From Micropterix aruncella (taxonomy: Eukaryota > Arthropoda > Insecta > Lepidoptera > Micropterigidae): a stretch of 64,000 nucleotides of DNA. The position numbers were made by a program, and so were the translations under genes. The notes below the pieces were generated by a model. It worked only from the letters and a program-made list of their open reading frames with translations. It did not search any database and had not been told where the DNA came from. Shown here piece by piece: positions 31,201-37,614 of the stretch. Positions within the stretch are counted from its first letter, which is position 1. Each line of letters opens with the position of its first letter. The stretch lies in NCBI GenBank assembly GCA_944548615.1, contig OX155979.1, positions 15,271,886 through 15,335,885 of the forward strand, in the 5' to 3' direction.

Positions 31201-33753
31201 ATCGACGGCGCTCGACTTCAAGGACTATAACTACGAAACTACTACACCAATCATAAAAAGAACAACTGCACAATGATTGCATTGAAATTTCGAATATAGA
31301 ATATTGAAATATCATTTTGTAAAACAATTAGATAATTATGAATAAATATGAGAACGTCAAAGAAGTGAAAAAACAATGGCCGACTTTGGCATTTGCGACG
31401 CGACATTCAAAGACCCGAAATACTTTATATACACGATAAATGGTACATCTAATCAGTTTAGGGGGACTATATGATGTTGTAGAAATGGTTTTACTTACGA
31501 TTCGTTGAAATAAACACAGAAAACTACACGAAAAACGTATCCGAAAACGAAACACACTCTCCGCGGATTTTGACGTTTCGGGAAGGCGGGCGTTCAATTT
31601 GCAGCGGTCCGTAATAATATGTTACATGGACTGCGCAGTTGCTGCTGCGAATGCTAACAGAGAGAATTTAATTCTGTACCGATCTGCCATACGCATGAAA
31701 GAGACAAAATGCTTTCGATGGTAAAAAAAAGAGTTCGAAAGCGCGCGCGCCGAGCGGAACCAGATCTGGTCGTATCATACTCAACGGATAATTGTTTCAC
31801 AACCAGATTTGGTCGTATCATACTCAACGGGTTAATAAGGGGCGTCCATTAACCCGTTGAGTATGAGTCAACCAAATCTGGTCGCGAAACAATTATCCGT
31901 TGAGTACGAGTCGACCAAATCTGGTCGCGCGTTTTTTTCACTTCTTTGACGTTCTCATATTTATTCATAATTATCTAATTGTTTTACAAAATGATATTTC
32001 AATATTCTATATTCGAAATTTCAATGCAATCATTGTGCAGTTGTTCTTTTTATGATTGTTGTAGTAGTTCCGTAGTTATAGTACTTTAAGTCGATGTCGC
32101 CGAAAATCCTGCAAAAGAGACAGATGCATCCATGAAAATACCCATTAACTCCAAGGGTTAATTAAATAAGGCCATTTTGATGATTTTTCGACCCCTTCCC
32201 CTCCCTCCTGGTGAAATGTTGTGAGATTTGTCTCAACCCCCCTCCCCTAATCTCGAGTCAGATTATTCAGAATGCATATTTTTACTGTAAATACGTTTAT
32301 CTGTGCTTGATTGCGTTGGATTTATTAAGTTACGCTTAATTTGTTTATCCAGTTTTCTCGCAATTTTACACTGTTAAAAAATACGTGATTTGCCAAGACC
32401 CCCCCTCTCTCCTGCATGAGATTGAGTGAGATTCGGCTGGTTTCCCTCCCCCTCTCATAAGCCCCTCTTGTAATAAATGGATGCTAAGTAATACAAAATA
32501 TGCTACATAACGCAAAGAAAATTAAAATAATTTTAAATTTAGATGTAAGTTCGCTAGTAAGAAGTAAATTTTTATTTGAATGCCTTTCAGCATACACTTC
32601 CAGACCCCAGTAACCTCGCTCGTTGGAGCTTTGTAGCGATACCCCTTGCACAGATAGACATATTCTAGCTGGCTGCAAGGTGGCCTTAGATCAAGGACGA
32701 TACACTTACCGCCATGACAAAGTCCTCGCTGTTATTTGCGAGGTAATAAGCCTCTCAGTGGCTTGTTGTAGTTGACACCGCAAGTTGTTAGTCAGAGTGC
32801 ACAGTCGATTGGCTTACGCCGCACGGTGCGCAGACCGTCCAGGAGCGCCAGAAGTTTGATTCTCAGGGGAAACTGACCAAGGCCAGAGTCCTACCCAGGC
32901 TCGTACTTCATGCGTGGAGGCCGTCGGATGGGTGTTGACCCGTGAGTGTGACCAACCCTGAACAGAATGGGTCTTCGTGGCCAACTTAGCAAGGGCCCAT
33001 TAACTCCCGGAAATTATATGCAGTAAAATGGTAAAGTCTTTTGTTTTAAACACTTGAGACGATAAATTTACTTATTTTGATAAGAATTCATAATTGTTGA
33101 TAATAATGACCAATAAACACGACCTAACGATTAAATTGTTTTTTTTAATATAAAAAACTATTTTTGGTGACTTAAATATAAAAGTTACACAAATGCTGTC
33201 GCTGACTTTTTTGTAGGCATTATCAAGCTCTACAACTTTTCTCTAGAACTTAATCATATATCTCTCATCGTTAAGGCAGCGTTCGTTAGAAACGTTTTCG
33301 TTTGACCATTTTTTCTCCGACTTTGCAAATCCGACTACCACGAAAAAGTCTTTTCATTTTTCGGATTAATATATAGCCTATGACACTCACAAATAACGTG
33401 GCTTTCTATAGGTAAAAGAATTTTCAAAATCGGTTCAGTAGATCCAGAGATTACTTCCTACAACCTCACAAACTTTACCTCTTTATAATAGTATAGATAA
33501 ACAATTTAGACATAGCACGGTTTTGCAATCGGATAGGCAGGGCTTTTATACTTGTATGCCAAACGCGTCAGTCTTGGGGTAAATTTGATCAGATATATGT
33601 TTTTCTTATTTGGCAGAAGAACTATTCCAGAGGATAGCAGACGATTGCAGCTCCGACCTGCGCTTCATGGAGAGGCTGAATCAGCAGCGCATCGAGCTCG
33701 ACCAGGAAAGACAGCTCCAGAACAATGCCAAGCGCTCTTTCTGCTCCTGTTGA
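7163..33753 (+). CDS. Rab24: Rab24 small GTPase, five exons
   Basis: Coding exons are 7163-7276, 13637-13725, 14884-15010, 30866-31010 and 33617-33753, 612 bases for 203 residues, the same length as vertebrate Rab24. All junctions are GT-AG and phases agree. The P-loop is GSEFVGKTS (residues 12-20). Switch I continues as YQN-TIGAA across the first junction. WDTAGSER carries Ser in place of the catalytic Gln of other Rabs, a known Rab24 trait linked to low GTP hydrolysis. [27 protein letters not shown] (base-binding, TKxD) and ETSSRTG follow. The C-terminus SFCSCC gives a Cys-Cys prenylation site for membrane attachment. Rab24 acts in autophagosome clearance and endosomal traffic. Introns of 6.4, 1.2, 15.9 and 2.6 kb are mostly transposon-derived. 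Confidence 0.95.
7300..8435 (+). pseudogene. LINE fragment (jockey-like RT C-terminal half)
   Basis: A 5'-truncated copy starts within about 30 bases of the rab24 exon 1 donor. It opens at the RT motif [13 protein letters not shown], continues through YADDLKIF (catalytic Asp pair) and LGVILDRKL, breaks by frameshift near 7738, and resumes as a 174-codon C-terminal frame ([24 protein letters not shown]) to 8259. A CA-rich stretch and an ATTT run (about 8408-8436) form the 3' end. It is inactive. Confidence 0.85.
8262..8405. repeat. CA-rich microsatellite
   Basis: Imperfect CA repeat within the LINE 3' region. Cys/Val-rich frames on the opposite strand are artefacts of the repeat. Confidence 0.85.
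8960..9590 (-). pseudogene. LINE fragment, RT C-terminal domain
   Basis: About 200 codons on the minus strand (9569 to 8970) match the post-RT region of jockey/CR1-group elements: [56 protein letters not shown]. The RT core is missing and the frame is open to its end. A related but distinct copy lies at 48813-49330. It sits in rab24 intron 1, antisense to the gene. Confidence 0.85.
9776..10150 (+). mobile_element. Chimeric element, copy 1: unknown 5' part plus LINE-type 3' end
   Basis: The first 240 bases (from GTAAATGTGTTGATTCC) are unrelated to any other element here except copy 2 at 12170-12605. They contain AATAAACAATACATTC and look like a transcript 3' region. From about 10015 the sequence becomes the 3' end of the restriction-like-endonuclease LINE family (GGCTTCGAAGGGGGAG, then TGGCAAGACAGC). 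The copy stops near 10150, before the conserved family terminus. Confidence 0.65.
10155..12169. mobile_element. Long-inverted-repeat (foldback MITE) element with nested LINE
   Basis: The left end ATAACTGCAGTATAGGAACC is matched by the inverted right end GGAATCTCTC to CTGCAGTTAT at about 12147-12169. Internal arms also pair: the AATAAGCGAGATATAG region near 10365 and the ACCGATATT/CGATAAC region mirror 11090-11305. No transposase is present. A 0.8-kb LINE copy (11309-12115) sits in the right arm, and an independent partial copy at 63016-63480 shows the uninterrupted arm. Confidence 0.75.
11309..12115 (+). pseudogene. Restriction-like-endonuclease LINE, 3' fragment
   Basis: A 5'-truncated copy whose frame runs to 11960. 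It starts in the Cys-His motif ([10 protein letters not shown]), continues with [33 protein letters not shown], then VELTVPWES, which fit the RPD...E-type endonuclease fold found in R2/R4/NeSL-like elements, and ends [10 protein letters not shown] conserved 150-base 3' region finishes in GGCAGCTCCGTTTGTATTT. It has inserted in the arm of the foldback element, so it is the younger of the two. Confidence 0.88.
12170..12610 (+). mobile_element. Chimeric element, copy 2
   Basis: Same structure as 9776-10150 with high identity. This copy includes the complete LINE-family terminus (GGTGAATTCCATGGCAGC to TTTGTATTTT). It begins immediately at the right end of the foldback element, as copy 1 ends at its left end. 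Confidence 0.65.
12698..13437 (+). mobile_element. Non-autonomous Helitron, complete, 740 bp
   Basis: It starts with TC (TCTATACTAATATTATAAAG) and ends with CTAG, preceded by A and followed by T, the standard Helitron insertion site. A 3' hairpin (GCCCA...TGGGC) lies about a dozen bases before the end. The 5' region (CTGAACCGATTTTGAAAATT) is of a type seen in many insect genomes. It has no coding capacity and would move using a helicase-Rep protein made elsewhere. Confidence 0.88.
13637..13725 (+). CDS. Rab24: rab24 exon 2 (switch I and WDTAGSER)
   Basis: The acceptor is TTTTCAG and the donor GAAAG/GTAAC. The exon encodes [18 protein letters not shown] and then [10 protein letters not shown], covering the switch I Thr and the switch II motif with the Rab24-specific Ser. 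It ends in phase 2 within the Arg codon. Confidence 0.95.
13738..14205. other. Intron 2 remainder, nothing recognised
   Basis: AT-rich intronic DNA with no gene-like frame and no element with definable ends. Confidence 0.4.
14205..14560 (+). repeat. Possible solo or truncated LTR
   Basis: An AATAAA near 14510 is followed after about 45 bases by CGACATTCCGGCGCCACG, which resembles an LTR end (CA) next to a primer-binding site. No second LTR or gag/pol frame is present. This is a weak call. Confidence 0.25.
14884..15010 (+). CDS. Rab24: rab24 exon 3 (switch II and core)
   Basis: The acceptor is TTTCCTAG and the donor CCT/GTAAGT. The exon completes the Arg codon and encodes [18 protein letters not shown] and the following core helix to QSEP. 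It ends in phase 0. Confidence 0.95.
15050..15985 (+). pseudogene. LINE fragment family A, copy 1
   Basis: A degraded jockey-like copy beginning 40 bases after the rab24 exon 3 donor. Early codons ([15 protein letters not shown]) are followed by stops and shifts, then a 133-codon frame (15295-15696) with [13 protein letters not shown] and [15 protein letters not shown]. The 3' untranslated part (GGCCACCCTTTCTATAATC) is shared with 43600-44215, which is nearly the same sequence. Confidence 0.85.
15985..17060 (-). mobile_element. Copy of the TTAA-flanked 1.4-kb MITE family (reverse)
   Basis: This matches the reverse complement of 49334-50772 over most of its length: AACGACCATAAGTTATAAAC, then CATTTCATAGAAAAAC and ATTACGTCATATTTCGG mirror that element. 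The left end is degenerate (ACCCCTCTCCTCGCGG) and the right end fades near 17060. No TTAA duplication can be shown for this copy. Confidence 0.65.
17368..18679 (-). repeat. 3' LTR of gypsy element
   Basis: TGTAACA...TGTTACA ends, 1312 bp, nearly identical to 24939-26253. Because the element reads on the minus strand this is its 3' LTR. A 129-codon frame at 18195-18584 occurs identically in both LTRs but has no recognised domain. Confidence 0.95.
18680..18696 (-). promoter_or_regulatory. Polypurine tract of gypsy element
   Basis: On the minus strand a purine run (AGGGGGAGAGG) lies directly before the 3' LTR, in the place where plus-strand DNA synthesis is primed. Confidence 0.75.
18697..19444 (-). 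other. Gypsy untranslated region between pol and 3' LTR
   Basis: About 750 bases with no convincing frame; this is where env would lie in errantiviruses, but no signal peptide, fusion or transmembrane pattern is seen. Confidence 0.6.
19445..20068 (-). pseudogene. Gypsy integrase, C-terminal part
   Basis: 207 codons after the in-frame stop at 20096-20098. It holds the catalytic Glu in NPTERQN and ends with an SH3-like region ([21 protein letters not shown]). The stop separates it from the two catalytic Asp residues upstream, so the integrase of this copy is not functional. Confidence 0.9.
20096..21280 (-). pseudogene. Gypsy RNase H and integrase N-terminal part
   Basis: 394 codons. RNase H acidic residues appear in CDAS (75), TEREAL (115), TDCAS (142) and PDALSR (185). 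The integrase zinc finger uses His261, His268, Cys298 and Cys301. Core Asp residues are in VDLLGPY (331) and SDNG (391). The frame ends at TAA (20096-20098) inside the integrase core and is separated from RT by a frameshift near 21371. Confidence 0.92.
21327..22619 (-). pseudogene. Gypsy protease and reverse transcriptase
   Basis: 430 codons. The protease active site is LLDTGSS (Asp60). RT motifs are [34 protein letters not shown] and YLDD (about 369-372, catalytic). The frame overlaps gag by about 70 bases, as in frameshift-expressed pol. It runs out after a one-base shift in a G run near 21371, just past the RT palm. Confidence 0.93.
22547..23161 (-). pseudogene. Gypsy gag, C-terminal part with zinc knuckle
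   Basis: 204 codons: end of the capsid-like region, then a Gly/Arg/Ser-rich stretch (SHRGGSSRG type) and a Cys-rich motif [18 protein letters not shown], a variant knuckle lacking the usual His. It overlaps the upstream gag frame by seven bases at a frameshift near 23158. Confidence 0.85.
23155..24183 (-). pseudogene. Gypsy gag, N-terminal and capsid-like part
   Basis: 342 codons from MASPILTYY. The C-terminal half carries the pattern of gypsy capsids ([37 protein letters not shown]). It would package element RNA into virus-like particles. The frame is cut by a shift near 23158. Confidence 0.88.
24490..24700 (-). repeat. Tandem repeat in gypsy 5' leader
   Basis: Two nearly identical 79-base units (24492 and 24571, marked by GTGTGCTCTTCGCAC) are followed by a degenerate third (GCGTGCTTATCGCAC). 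They lie between the 5' LTR and gag. Confidence 0.85.
24918..24938 (-). promoter_or_regulatory. Primer-binding site region of gypsy element
   Basis: On the minus strand GTGGCTGCCCAGCGTGGACC follows the 5' LTR directly. The position is right for a tRNA primer site starting TGG; the tRNA is not identified. Confidence 0.5.
24939..26253 (-). repeat. 5' LTR of gypsy element
   Basis: 1315 bp, nearly identical to 17368-18679. It should hold the promoter for the element RNA, reading toward lower coordinates. Confidence 0.95.
26258..26460. other. Unassigned intronic DNA with an AAAT run
   Basis: AT-rich flank after the gypsy element. An AAATAAATAAAT run near 26342 may be the tail of a degraded retroposon. 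Confidence 0.35.
26463..26620 (+). mobile_element. SINE-like repeat, copy 1
   Basis: A 155-base unit (ACAATCTAGTAGTTAATT to CGTCAATTGGACA) ending in an AATGTAATGTAATGTAAT tail. A second copy at 44218-44370 differs at few positions and has the same tail. Short length and a short tandem 3' tail suggest LINE-mobilised retroposition. No clear tRNA boxes are seen. Confidence 0.65.
26901..27234. mobile_element. TTAA-flanked MITE (piggyBac-like), 334 bp
   Basis: TTAA at 26897-26900 and 27235-27238 flanks perfect 9-base inverted ends CCCCTCGCG...CGCGAGGGG. An internal stretch (AAAACAGGTCTTTTTTA, then TTTCGGAGTAATCGT) is shared with 28487-29155. No coding capacity. Confidence 0.85.
27373..28430 (-). 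pseudogene. LINE 3' fragment
   Basis: On the minus strand 28305 to 28045 is open for 86 codons ([42 protein letters not shown]), resembling the last part of a LINE ORF2. The 3' end at about 27373-27410 is a TTTCA pentamer run next to TACAATAAAGGTATTTTTC. The rest is AT-rich untranslated sequence. Confidence 0.65.
28487..29155. mobile_element. TTAA-flanked MITE, 669 bp
   Basis: TTAA at 28483-28486 and 29156-29159. Ends are CCCCTTGAG and CTCGAGGTA, an imperfect inverted pair. The interior shares AAAACAGGTC and GTTTCGGAGTAATCGTC with 26901-27234, so both belong to one family. Confidence 0.75.
29340..29937 (-). pseudogene. Restriction-like-endonuclease LINE fragment
   Basis: Minus-strand copy from the conserved 3' terminus (29340) to the [13 protein letters not shown] region. 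It has lost one frame connection near 29637, where LPA and the next codons part. It abuts another minus fragment at 29938. Confidence 0.85.
29938..30074 (-). pseudogene. Restriction-like-endonuclease LINE, internal fragment
   Basis: About 135 bases repeating the VELTVPWES to HDLANAV region already present in the preceding fragment. It is joined directly to it and has no 3' terminus of its own, so it arose by rearrangement and not by a simple insertion. Confidence 0.7.
30085..30146 (+). pseudogene. Restriction-like-endonuclease LINE, 3' terminus only
   Basis: Only the last 60 bases of the family (ATGATGGGCCCGATTCC to TTTGTATT) are present, in plus orientation, between minus- and plus-strand fragments. 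Confidence 0.7.
30176..30840 (+). pseudogene. Restriction-like-endonuclease LINE fragment next to rab24 exon 4
   Basis: It is open from 30168 to 30689 with the RPD and VELTVPWES motifs and the complete 3' terminus. It is nearly identical to 11309-12115 and 47843-48628, so it belongs to the young subgroup. Its end is about 25 bases before the exon 4 acceptor. Confidence 0.88.
30866..31010 (+). CDS. Rab24: rab24 exon 4 (TKxD and SA-type motifs)
   Basis: The acceptor is TTTTTCAG and the donor ATCG/GTACAT, a weaker site than the others. The exon encodes [16 protein letters not shown] (guanine-binding motif) and [15 protein letters not shown] copy ends about 25 bases before the acceptor. Confidence 0.93.
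31139..31831. mobile_element. TTAA-flanked MITE, interrupted copy
   Basis: TTAA at 31135-31138 and 31832-31835. The left end CCCTTGGAGTAAATGGG and right end ACTCAACGGG are related. The first 235 bases match the reverse complement of 31853-32157. The middle (31375-31740) is additional sequence without recognised genes. Confidence 0.65.
31838..32475. mobile_element. Dispersed C-rich repeat split by a MITE
   Basis: GGGGCGTCCATTAA before, and TTAATTAAATAAGGCC after, the MITE at 31853-32157 belong to one repeat; it continues with TTTTTCGACCCCTTCCCC and ends in a C-rich inverted part (CAAGACCCCCCCTCTC to AAGCCCC). The C-rich ends suggest a MITE family with imperfect terminal complementarity. Confidence 0.45.
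31853..32157 (-). mobile_element. TTAA-flanked MITE, 305 bp
   Basis: TTAA at 31849-31852 and 32158-32161. Ends are CCCGTTGAGTATGAG and ACTCCAAGGG. The first 60 bases contain a tandem AACCAAATCTGGTCGCG motif. It is the compact form of the family also seen at 31139-31831 and in part at 39960-40115. Confidence 0.75.
32585..32770 (+). pseudogene. Restriction-like-endonuclease LINE, zinc-finger-region fragment
   Basis: It covers the part just upstream of most other copies ([12 protein letters not shown], [21 protein letters not shown], [19 protein letters not shown]) with errors, and is cut at 32770 where the 0.67-kb repeat begins. Confidence 0.7.
32775..33013 (+). repeat. 0.67-kb repeat family, 3' part
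   Basis: It contains the conserved core GCGCAGACCGTCCAGGAGCG and the 3' end AAGGGCCCATTAACTCCC. Full units are at 40195-40870, 41225-41880, 51241-51815 and 59655-60325. Confidence 0.8.
33016..33497 (-). mobile_element. Helitron copy, 3'-truncated
   Basis: Reverse complement of the first two thirds of 12698-13437, with a TC start at 33497. The 3' hairpin and CTAG end are missing; the copy is cut where it meets the 0.67-kb repeat. Confidence 0.85.
33617..33753 (+). CDS. Rab24: rab24 exon 5 (C-terminus, prenylation Cys pair)
   Basis: The acceptor is TTGGCAG. The exon encodes [10 protein letters not shown] through the hypervariable tail to SFCSCC and TGA at 33751-33753. Confidence 0.95.
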
Positions 33754-33840
33754 TGTAACTAAAATAATATCGTTTTATAAATCTGTGATAAGTTAAACGA
33801 CATACTCGCCTTGTGAACTTCCATTACGCTAATGACTAAC

Positions 33841-33846
33841 AATAAA
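33841..33846 (+). terminator. Polyadenylation signal of rab24
   Basis: AATAAA lies 88 bases after the stop codon and is followed by a T-rich stretch, as expected for a short 3' untranslated region. Confidence 0.65.
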
Positions 33847-33894
33847 TGTTTTTAATTCTTCATAGAAAAAGTTTTTTTTTAACGATTTACTTTC

Positions 33895-34340
33895 CCAGCC
33901 CGAGGGAAAGTTTTGTGAACGAGCTAAAAAAAATCCAGATGAAGATGGAAACATCCATTTTCACCTCCCCTGAGACAATAATTTGACGTATGCTTGTTAG
34001 ACATGGACACTGACTGCTGGGATAATCCACGAGCTTAAGGTGGTGCAGCGTAACATGGAGCGGGTCATGCTCGGCATATCGTTGCGCGATCGAGGCCCAA
34101 ACGAGCTCATCAGACAGCGCACCAAGGTGGAGCAAGCGCGTTTTGGAGTGGAGACCCCGGCTAGGTTAGGTTAGGTTAGGTTAGGCTAGGCAGAAGAAGT
34201 GTGGCCAGACCACCAGCCCGATGGTCCGATGACATTAAGGAGACAGCTGGAACAGTCTGGATGAGGGAAACGGACAACCGATCCAGATGGAGAGTGATTG
34301 GAGAGGCGTATGCCCAACGGTGGGCGAATGCGCGCTGATG
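33895..34340 (+). pseudogene. RTE-type LINE C-terminal remnant with TTAGG run
   Basis: About 34020-34150 encodes VVQRNMERVMLGISLRDRG and RQRTKV patterns; after a TTAGG run (34160-34186) a second part reads RETDNRSRWRVIGEAYAQRW-like in another frame. Both parts match the end of RTE-clade ORF2. Several shifts and stops are present. Confidence 0.7.
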
Positions 34341-34802
34341 AAGAAGAGACAATTATGACCATTTCCAGACTGAAGTCTGTCTGTGAGTCTGTGTGTGTGT
34401 ATTCCTCCGCGATAGCGTCTAAGTGCTTCATCCGATTGAGCTGAAGTTTGGCATGCAGGCATAATTCGGTCAAGGCAAGAGTTGACATGAATGTAGTTGA
34501 AATCGAACCACCAGAGGGCACGCTAGTCATACTTCAATTTCGAAATACAGTACAACCTCTGTAATCCGGCATCTCAGCTCTCCGGCACTCCCACTAATCC
34601 GGTATTCTTTTCGCGGTGTTGACGCATTTAAATAAAATAAATCTGGCAACGAAAAAATTATAGCCAAACTTGACACTGCTAGATCAATACTAAAAAGATG
34701 ATCCAAATAAGCAGACAGCCCCTGAAGAGAGAGAAATAAATTTACTATGTGGCGTCTTCACCACAACAGTTTGTAAACCCCAGAGACTGGCCCGGTAAAT
34801 AA

Positions 34803-35955
34803 TGTTGCCACTCGCAGAGGCAGAAAATGTTGCCATTTGCAACGGCAGATAATGTTGCCAGCGCAAGTACACGCAGACAGAGCGGACAGACGGTTCGCTC
34901 ATTCAGTTCATAATAAACCTTCTTACGGAGCACACACTGCGTTTTAATACCGGCTGCGCCAACCGCGCCCGTGCGCCGCCAATGGCGACGTGGCGCGGCA
35001 CTCTCGATACAATTATTTAAATTTATGTGATTAGGTCCACAGGGCCTAATCCTACATTGGTGACCCTCGACATTTGAAACTACGCACCTTCGAACGGTAT
35101 ATTGGTGACCCGCGTCTTCGAACACCTTCGCAAGTGCAATTTTGTTCACCGGGGCGCGGCCAAGCCGCGTGTGTAGTCAGCGCAAAAACCAGTGAAATGG
35201 ACCAAAAAGACGGTAATAAACGGTTAAAGTGCAACAAGTAATCAGTGAACGCGATTTGCCAAGAAAATTCCGTCGCGTTTACGCAAAAAACGCAGTTTTT
35301 TGAAACCACGCGATCGCAGTTCCGAGAAATCGAAGTCTTGCACGGCTATATGCACGGCTTGTGGGTGCCCGTTGACGTAGAGTGAACGTTGACGTTGGCT
35401 TGGTCGTAGTGGTCACGACGCGCGGTGTGTGGCAGAGTCGTCGTCGGCGAGCGGATTGATTTCTCGGAAATTCGCCAAATGAGATAAGATCGACGGTCCA
35501 ACGCTGATAAGGGTACGTGCGCAATGCGAGAAATCACTGGCTTTATTAAAAGTACAACACTGACTCTACTGCTGATGCATTCACATCCTACTGTTTCGAA
35601 ACCACCGCCGATTTTTGAGAAATAAGAAAGTCTGAAAACGCGGTTGAAGGTCTTCGAAGGTGCGTAAATTCAAATGTCGGGTCACCAATGTTAGATTGTC
35701 GGATCGGCAATGAGGCCTCAACGATCTAATCACTATTTGAACGACGGTGGCTCGGCGAGAAATGAAACAGTAGCTGTTGATTCGGATTTATTACGCTGCG
35801 CCGAAGGCTGGCGTGCGAATGCATGCCGTCGCGCAGTTGCGACGGCTGATATATTGAAAGCAGCGCCAATGCTTATGGCAGTGGCGCACTAAGTATTAAC
35901 ATTTAGATTAATTAACAGTGCTAATACTGTACAATTTAAGACGGGGTACGTAACA
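34803..35955. mobile_element. Two LTR-element 5' ends facing each other
   Basis: Left, a plus-oriented LTR end (CCTACA) at about 35053 is followed by TTGGTGACC and a leader. Right, a minus-oriented LTR at 35689-35955 (TGTTAC...CTAACA on its own strand) also precedes TTGGTGACC and a similar leader (CATTTGAA..TACGCACCTTCGAA). TTGGTGACC is in the primer-site position. The left LTR start is uncertain. No gag or pol frame remains. Confidence 0.55.
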
Positions 35956-36163
35956 ACTACAAGAACAGGCCAATGAACAGCTCGTGGATTCACCAGCTAA
36001 CACACTGACGGCAGACGATGTAAGGGTGTGGCTTACTGGAGAAGAAGACAAGAATGATCAATTCATAACAGAAGATGATATAATTGAGGATGCCACACGG
36101 GAGGAAGAGGACGAAGAGGACGGCGTGGGAAGACAACATGACAGCTGCTTCAAAGATAAGCCA
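35956..36163 (+). pseudogene. Tigger transposase C-terminal fragment
   Basis: The frame begins directly at the LTR end and reads ANEQLVDSPANTLTADDVR, WLTGEEDKNDQFITEDDII and an acidic tail, which fits the C-terminus of Tigger/CENP-B-like transposases. The DDE core is absent. Confidence 0.75.
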
Positions 36164-36700
36164 TGATGCGGCTATCGTCTCGTTCGCCACATCGATAGCG
36201 TAGGCAGAACAAAATGGCGCCTGTGCTCATGACGTTTTAGTGTTAAAACGGTTACAAGAACAAGCCCTTAAAGGATCGTTCAGAAATTAAAAAAAAAGTC
36301 AATAGACAATTATTTCAAGCCTTCCACGTCAATGGAATAACGTAAGTTACACTAGAGTAACACCTTTCTATATTGAATATTTTTAACATAGCCTACATTA
36401 AAACGAAAGTTAATTATTTTCCAATAATCCGGCGTTTTCGGTAATCCGGCAGTGCACTGGTCTGCTATCTGTCGGATTACAGAGGTTGTACTGTATTGGA
36501 GTTAGAGACTTGACATTTGGTACGCAGAGGCCTTGTTGGACCGAAATCACGCCGTGAATTTTTTGTTTCAATATCTTGTCTTCAACCGACACAAATCATA
36601 TTTAAAATCCACCATATTTAAGGAAATACTACATAATTTCTCTTTTTAATCTGGCAAGACTTAAAGCCCACACAAAAGTAAGTATCATACGCCACGATAA

Positions 36701-37299
36701 CGGATATAATGTGTAACGGACCTTAAGTCCACTACATACGATCAACAAATGCATCGATTTCCAGTGAAATCCACTGATACAATTCAGCTATTATTTTGAG
36801 TCGTGCAGCTATGACTCAGCGTGATGAAACAATACTTTTACTCAGAATATTTCAAATTGCATCATTGCACGGCCTATATAAACCGGCCAAAAAGCAACCA
36901 AATTATCAGTCCCCGATTGATCACCTTCCCCCAAGGTTGCGACGGCATATCCGGTTCCCCTCTACGAGGTCGCTCAACGGATCCGGCTCCTTGGTTTCCT
37001 TTCCTCATTTTCCCTGAGTCTCGAAGCATCAGTCTGTAATCCCACAGACTCGAGCCTTGCTCAGTACAAGATACTAGGAGCACACATACAATCCTCATCC
37101 ACTTTCCTACATAACCGCCGTCGCGCATCCCTCGCGTCTCGATAAAGTAATCCGGGCACTCGTTAATTCGGCAAGCGTTATAACTGGCAATATTCAATCG
37201 ATTCAATCAATAAATATCTACTGCTTCATCGTAACCACCTTTAAATACGGAGATAACTCGTAAGTTGACACCACCACCTCGCATCGAATAATTTGGAGT
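36701..37299. other. Unassigned intergenic DNA
   Basis: Mixed-composition sequence without a recognised family. Frames of 70-110 codons occur on both strands but overlap and match nothing I know. Confidence 0.35.
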
Positions 37300-37540
37300 C
37301 TTGTGAGGGGTGGTCCCTCACAAATGTATGTTGATGACCTATGCTTCGTAGCCGAAAGCCGAGATGGCCTGCAAAGGTTAATGACTAACCTCGACGTGTC
37401 ATGTAAGAAGTTCGGCCTAAAAATCAGTGTGAAGACACTTAATGAAGAACCTCTATCTATCAAGCTCGGAGACTGTTCTGAAGCAAGTGGACAAATTCAA
37501 ATACCTTGTAGTTGTAGAAGTATATGTAGAAATGTTCGAT
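37300..37540 (+). pseudogene. Reverse transcriptase scrap (YVDD)
   Basis: MYVDDLCFVAESRDGLQRLM then KKFGLKISVK match the catalytic motif C and the following region of RTE-type RTs. Nothing before or after is preserved. Confidence 0.7.
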
Positions 37541-37614
37541 CACATTCAACACATACGAATTTCTTAAACTTCAAGTCAACGCCATTGATGTGTCCATTTA
37601 GATTGATTTTATCG

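Larger units (their letters stand above)
34548..36493 (+). mobile_element. pogo/Tigger-type DNA transposon remnant, 1.9 kb
   Basis: Inverted ends CAGTACAACCTCTGTAATCC are perfect over about 21 bases and are flanked by TA (34546-34547 and 36494-36495). The transposase C-terminus survives at 35956-36163. The rest is replaced by LTR-element parts (34803-35955). Confidence 0.85.
34341..36700 (+). repeat. Dispersed repeat split by a Tigger element
   Basis: 34345-34545 (ACTGAAGTCTGTCTGTGAG, CCACCAGAGGGCACGCTAG) continues at 36496-36700 (GACTTGACATTTGGTACGC). The copy at 51110-51240 plus 51820-52075 has the two parts in the same order but with the 0.67-kb repeat inside, so the unbroken order can be checked in both. 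Confidence 0.65.

Noticed and set aside
34155..34190. True telomere or chromosome end
   Set aside because: Only four to five units, internal to a LINE remnant and flanked by ordinary sequence.
36796..37206. Overlapping frames on both strands near 36.8-37.2 kb
   Set aside because: Three frames share the same bases and none has a known motif; no evidence favours one.
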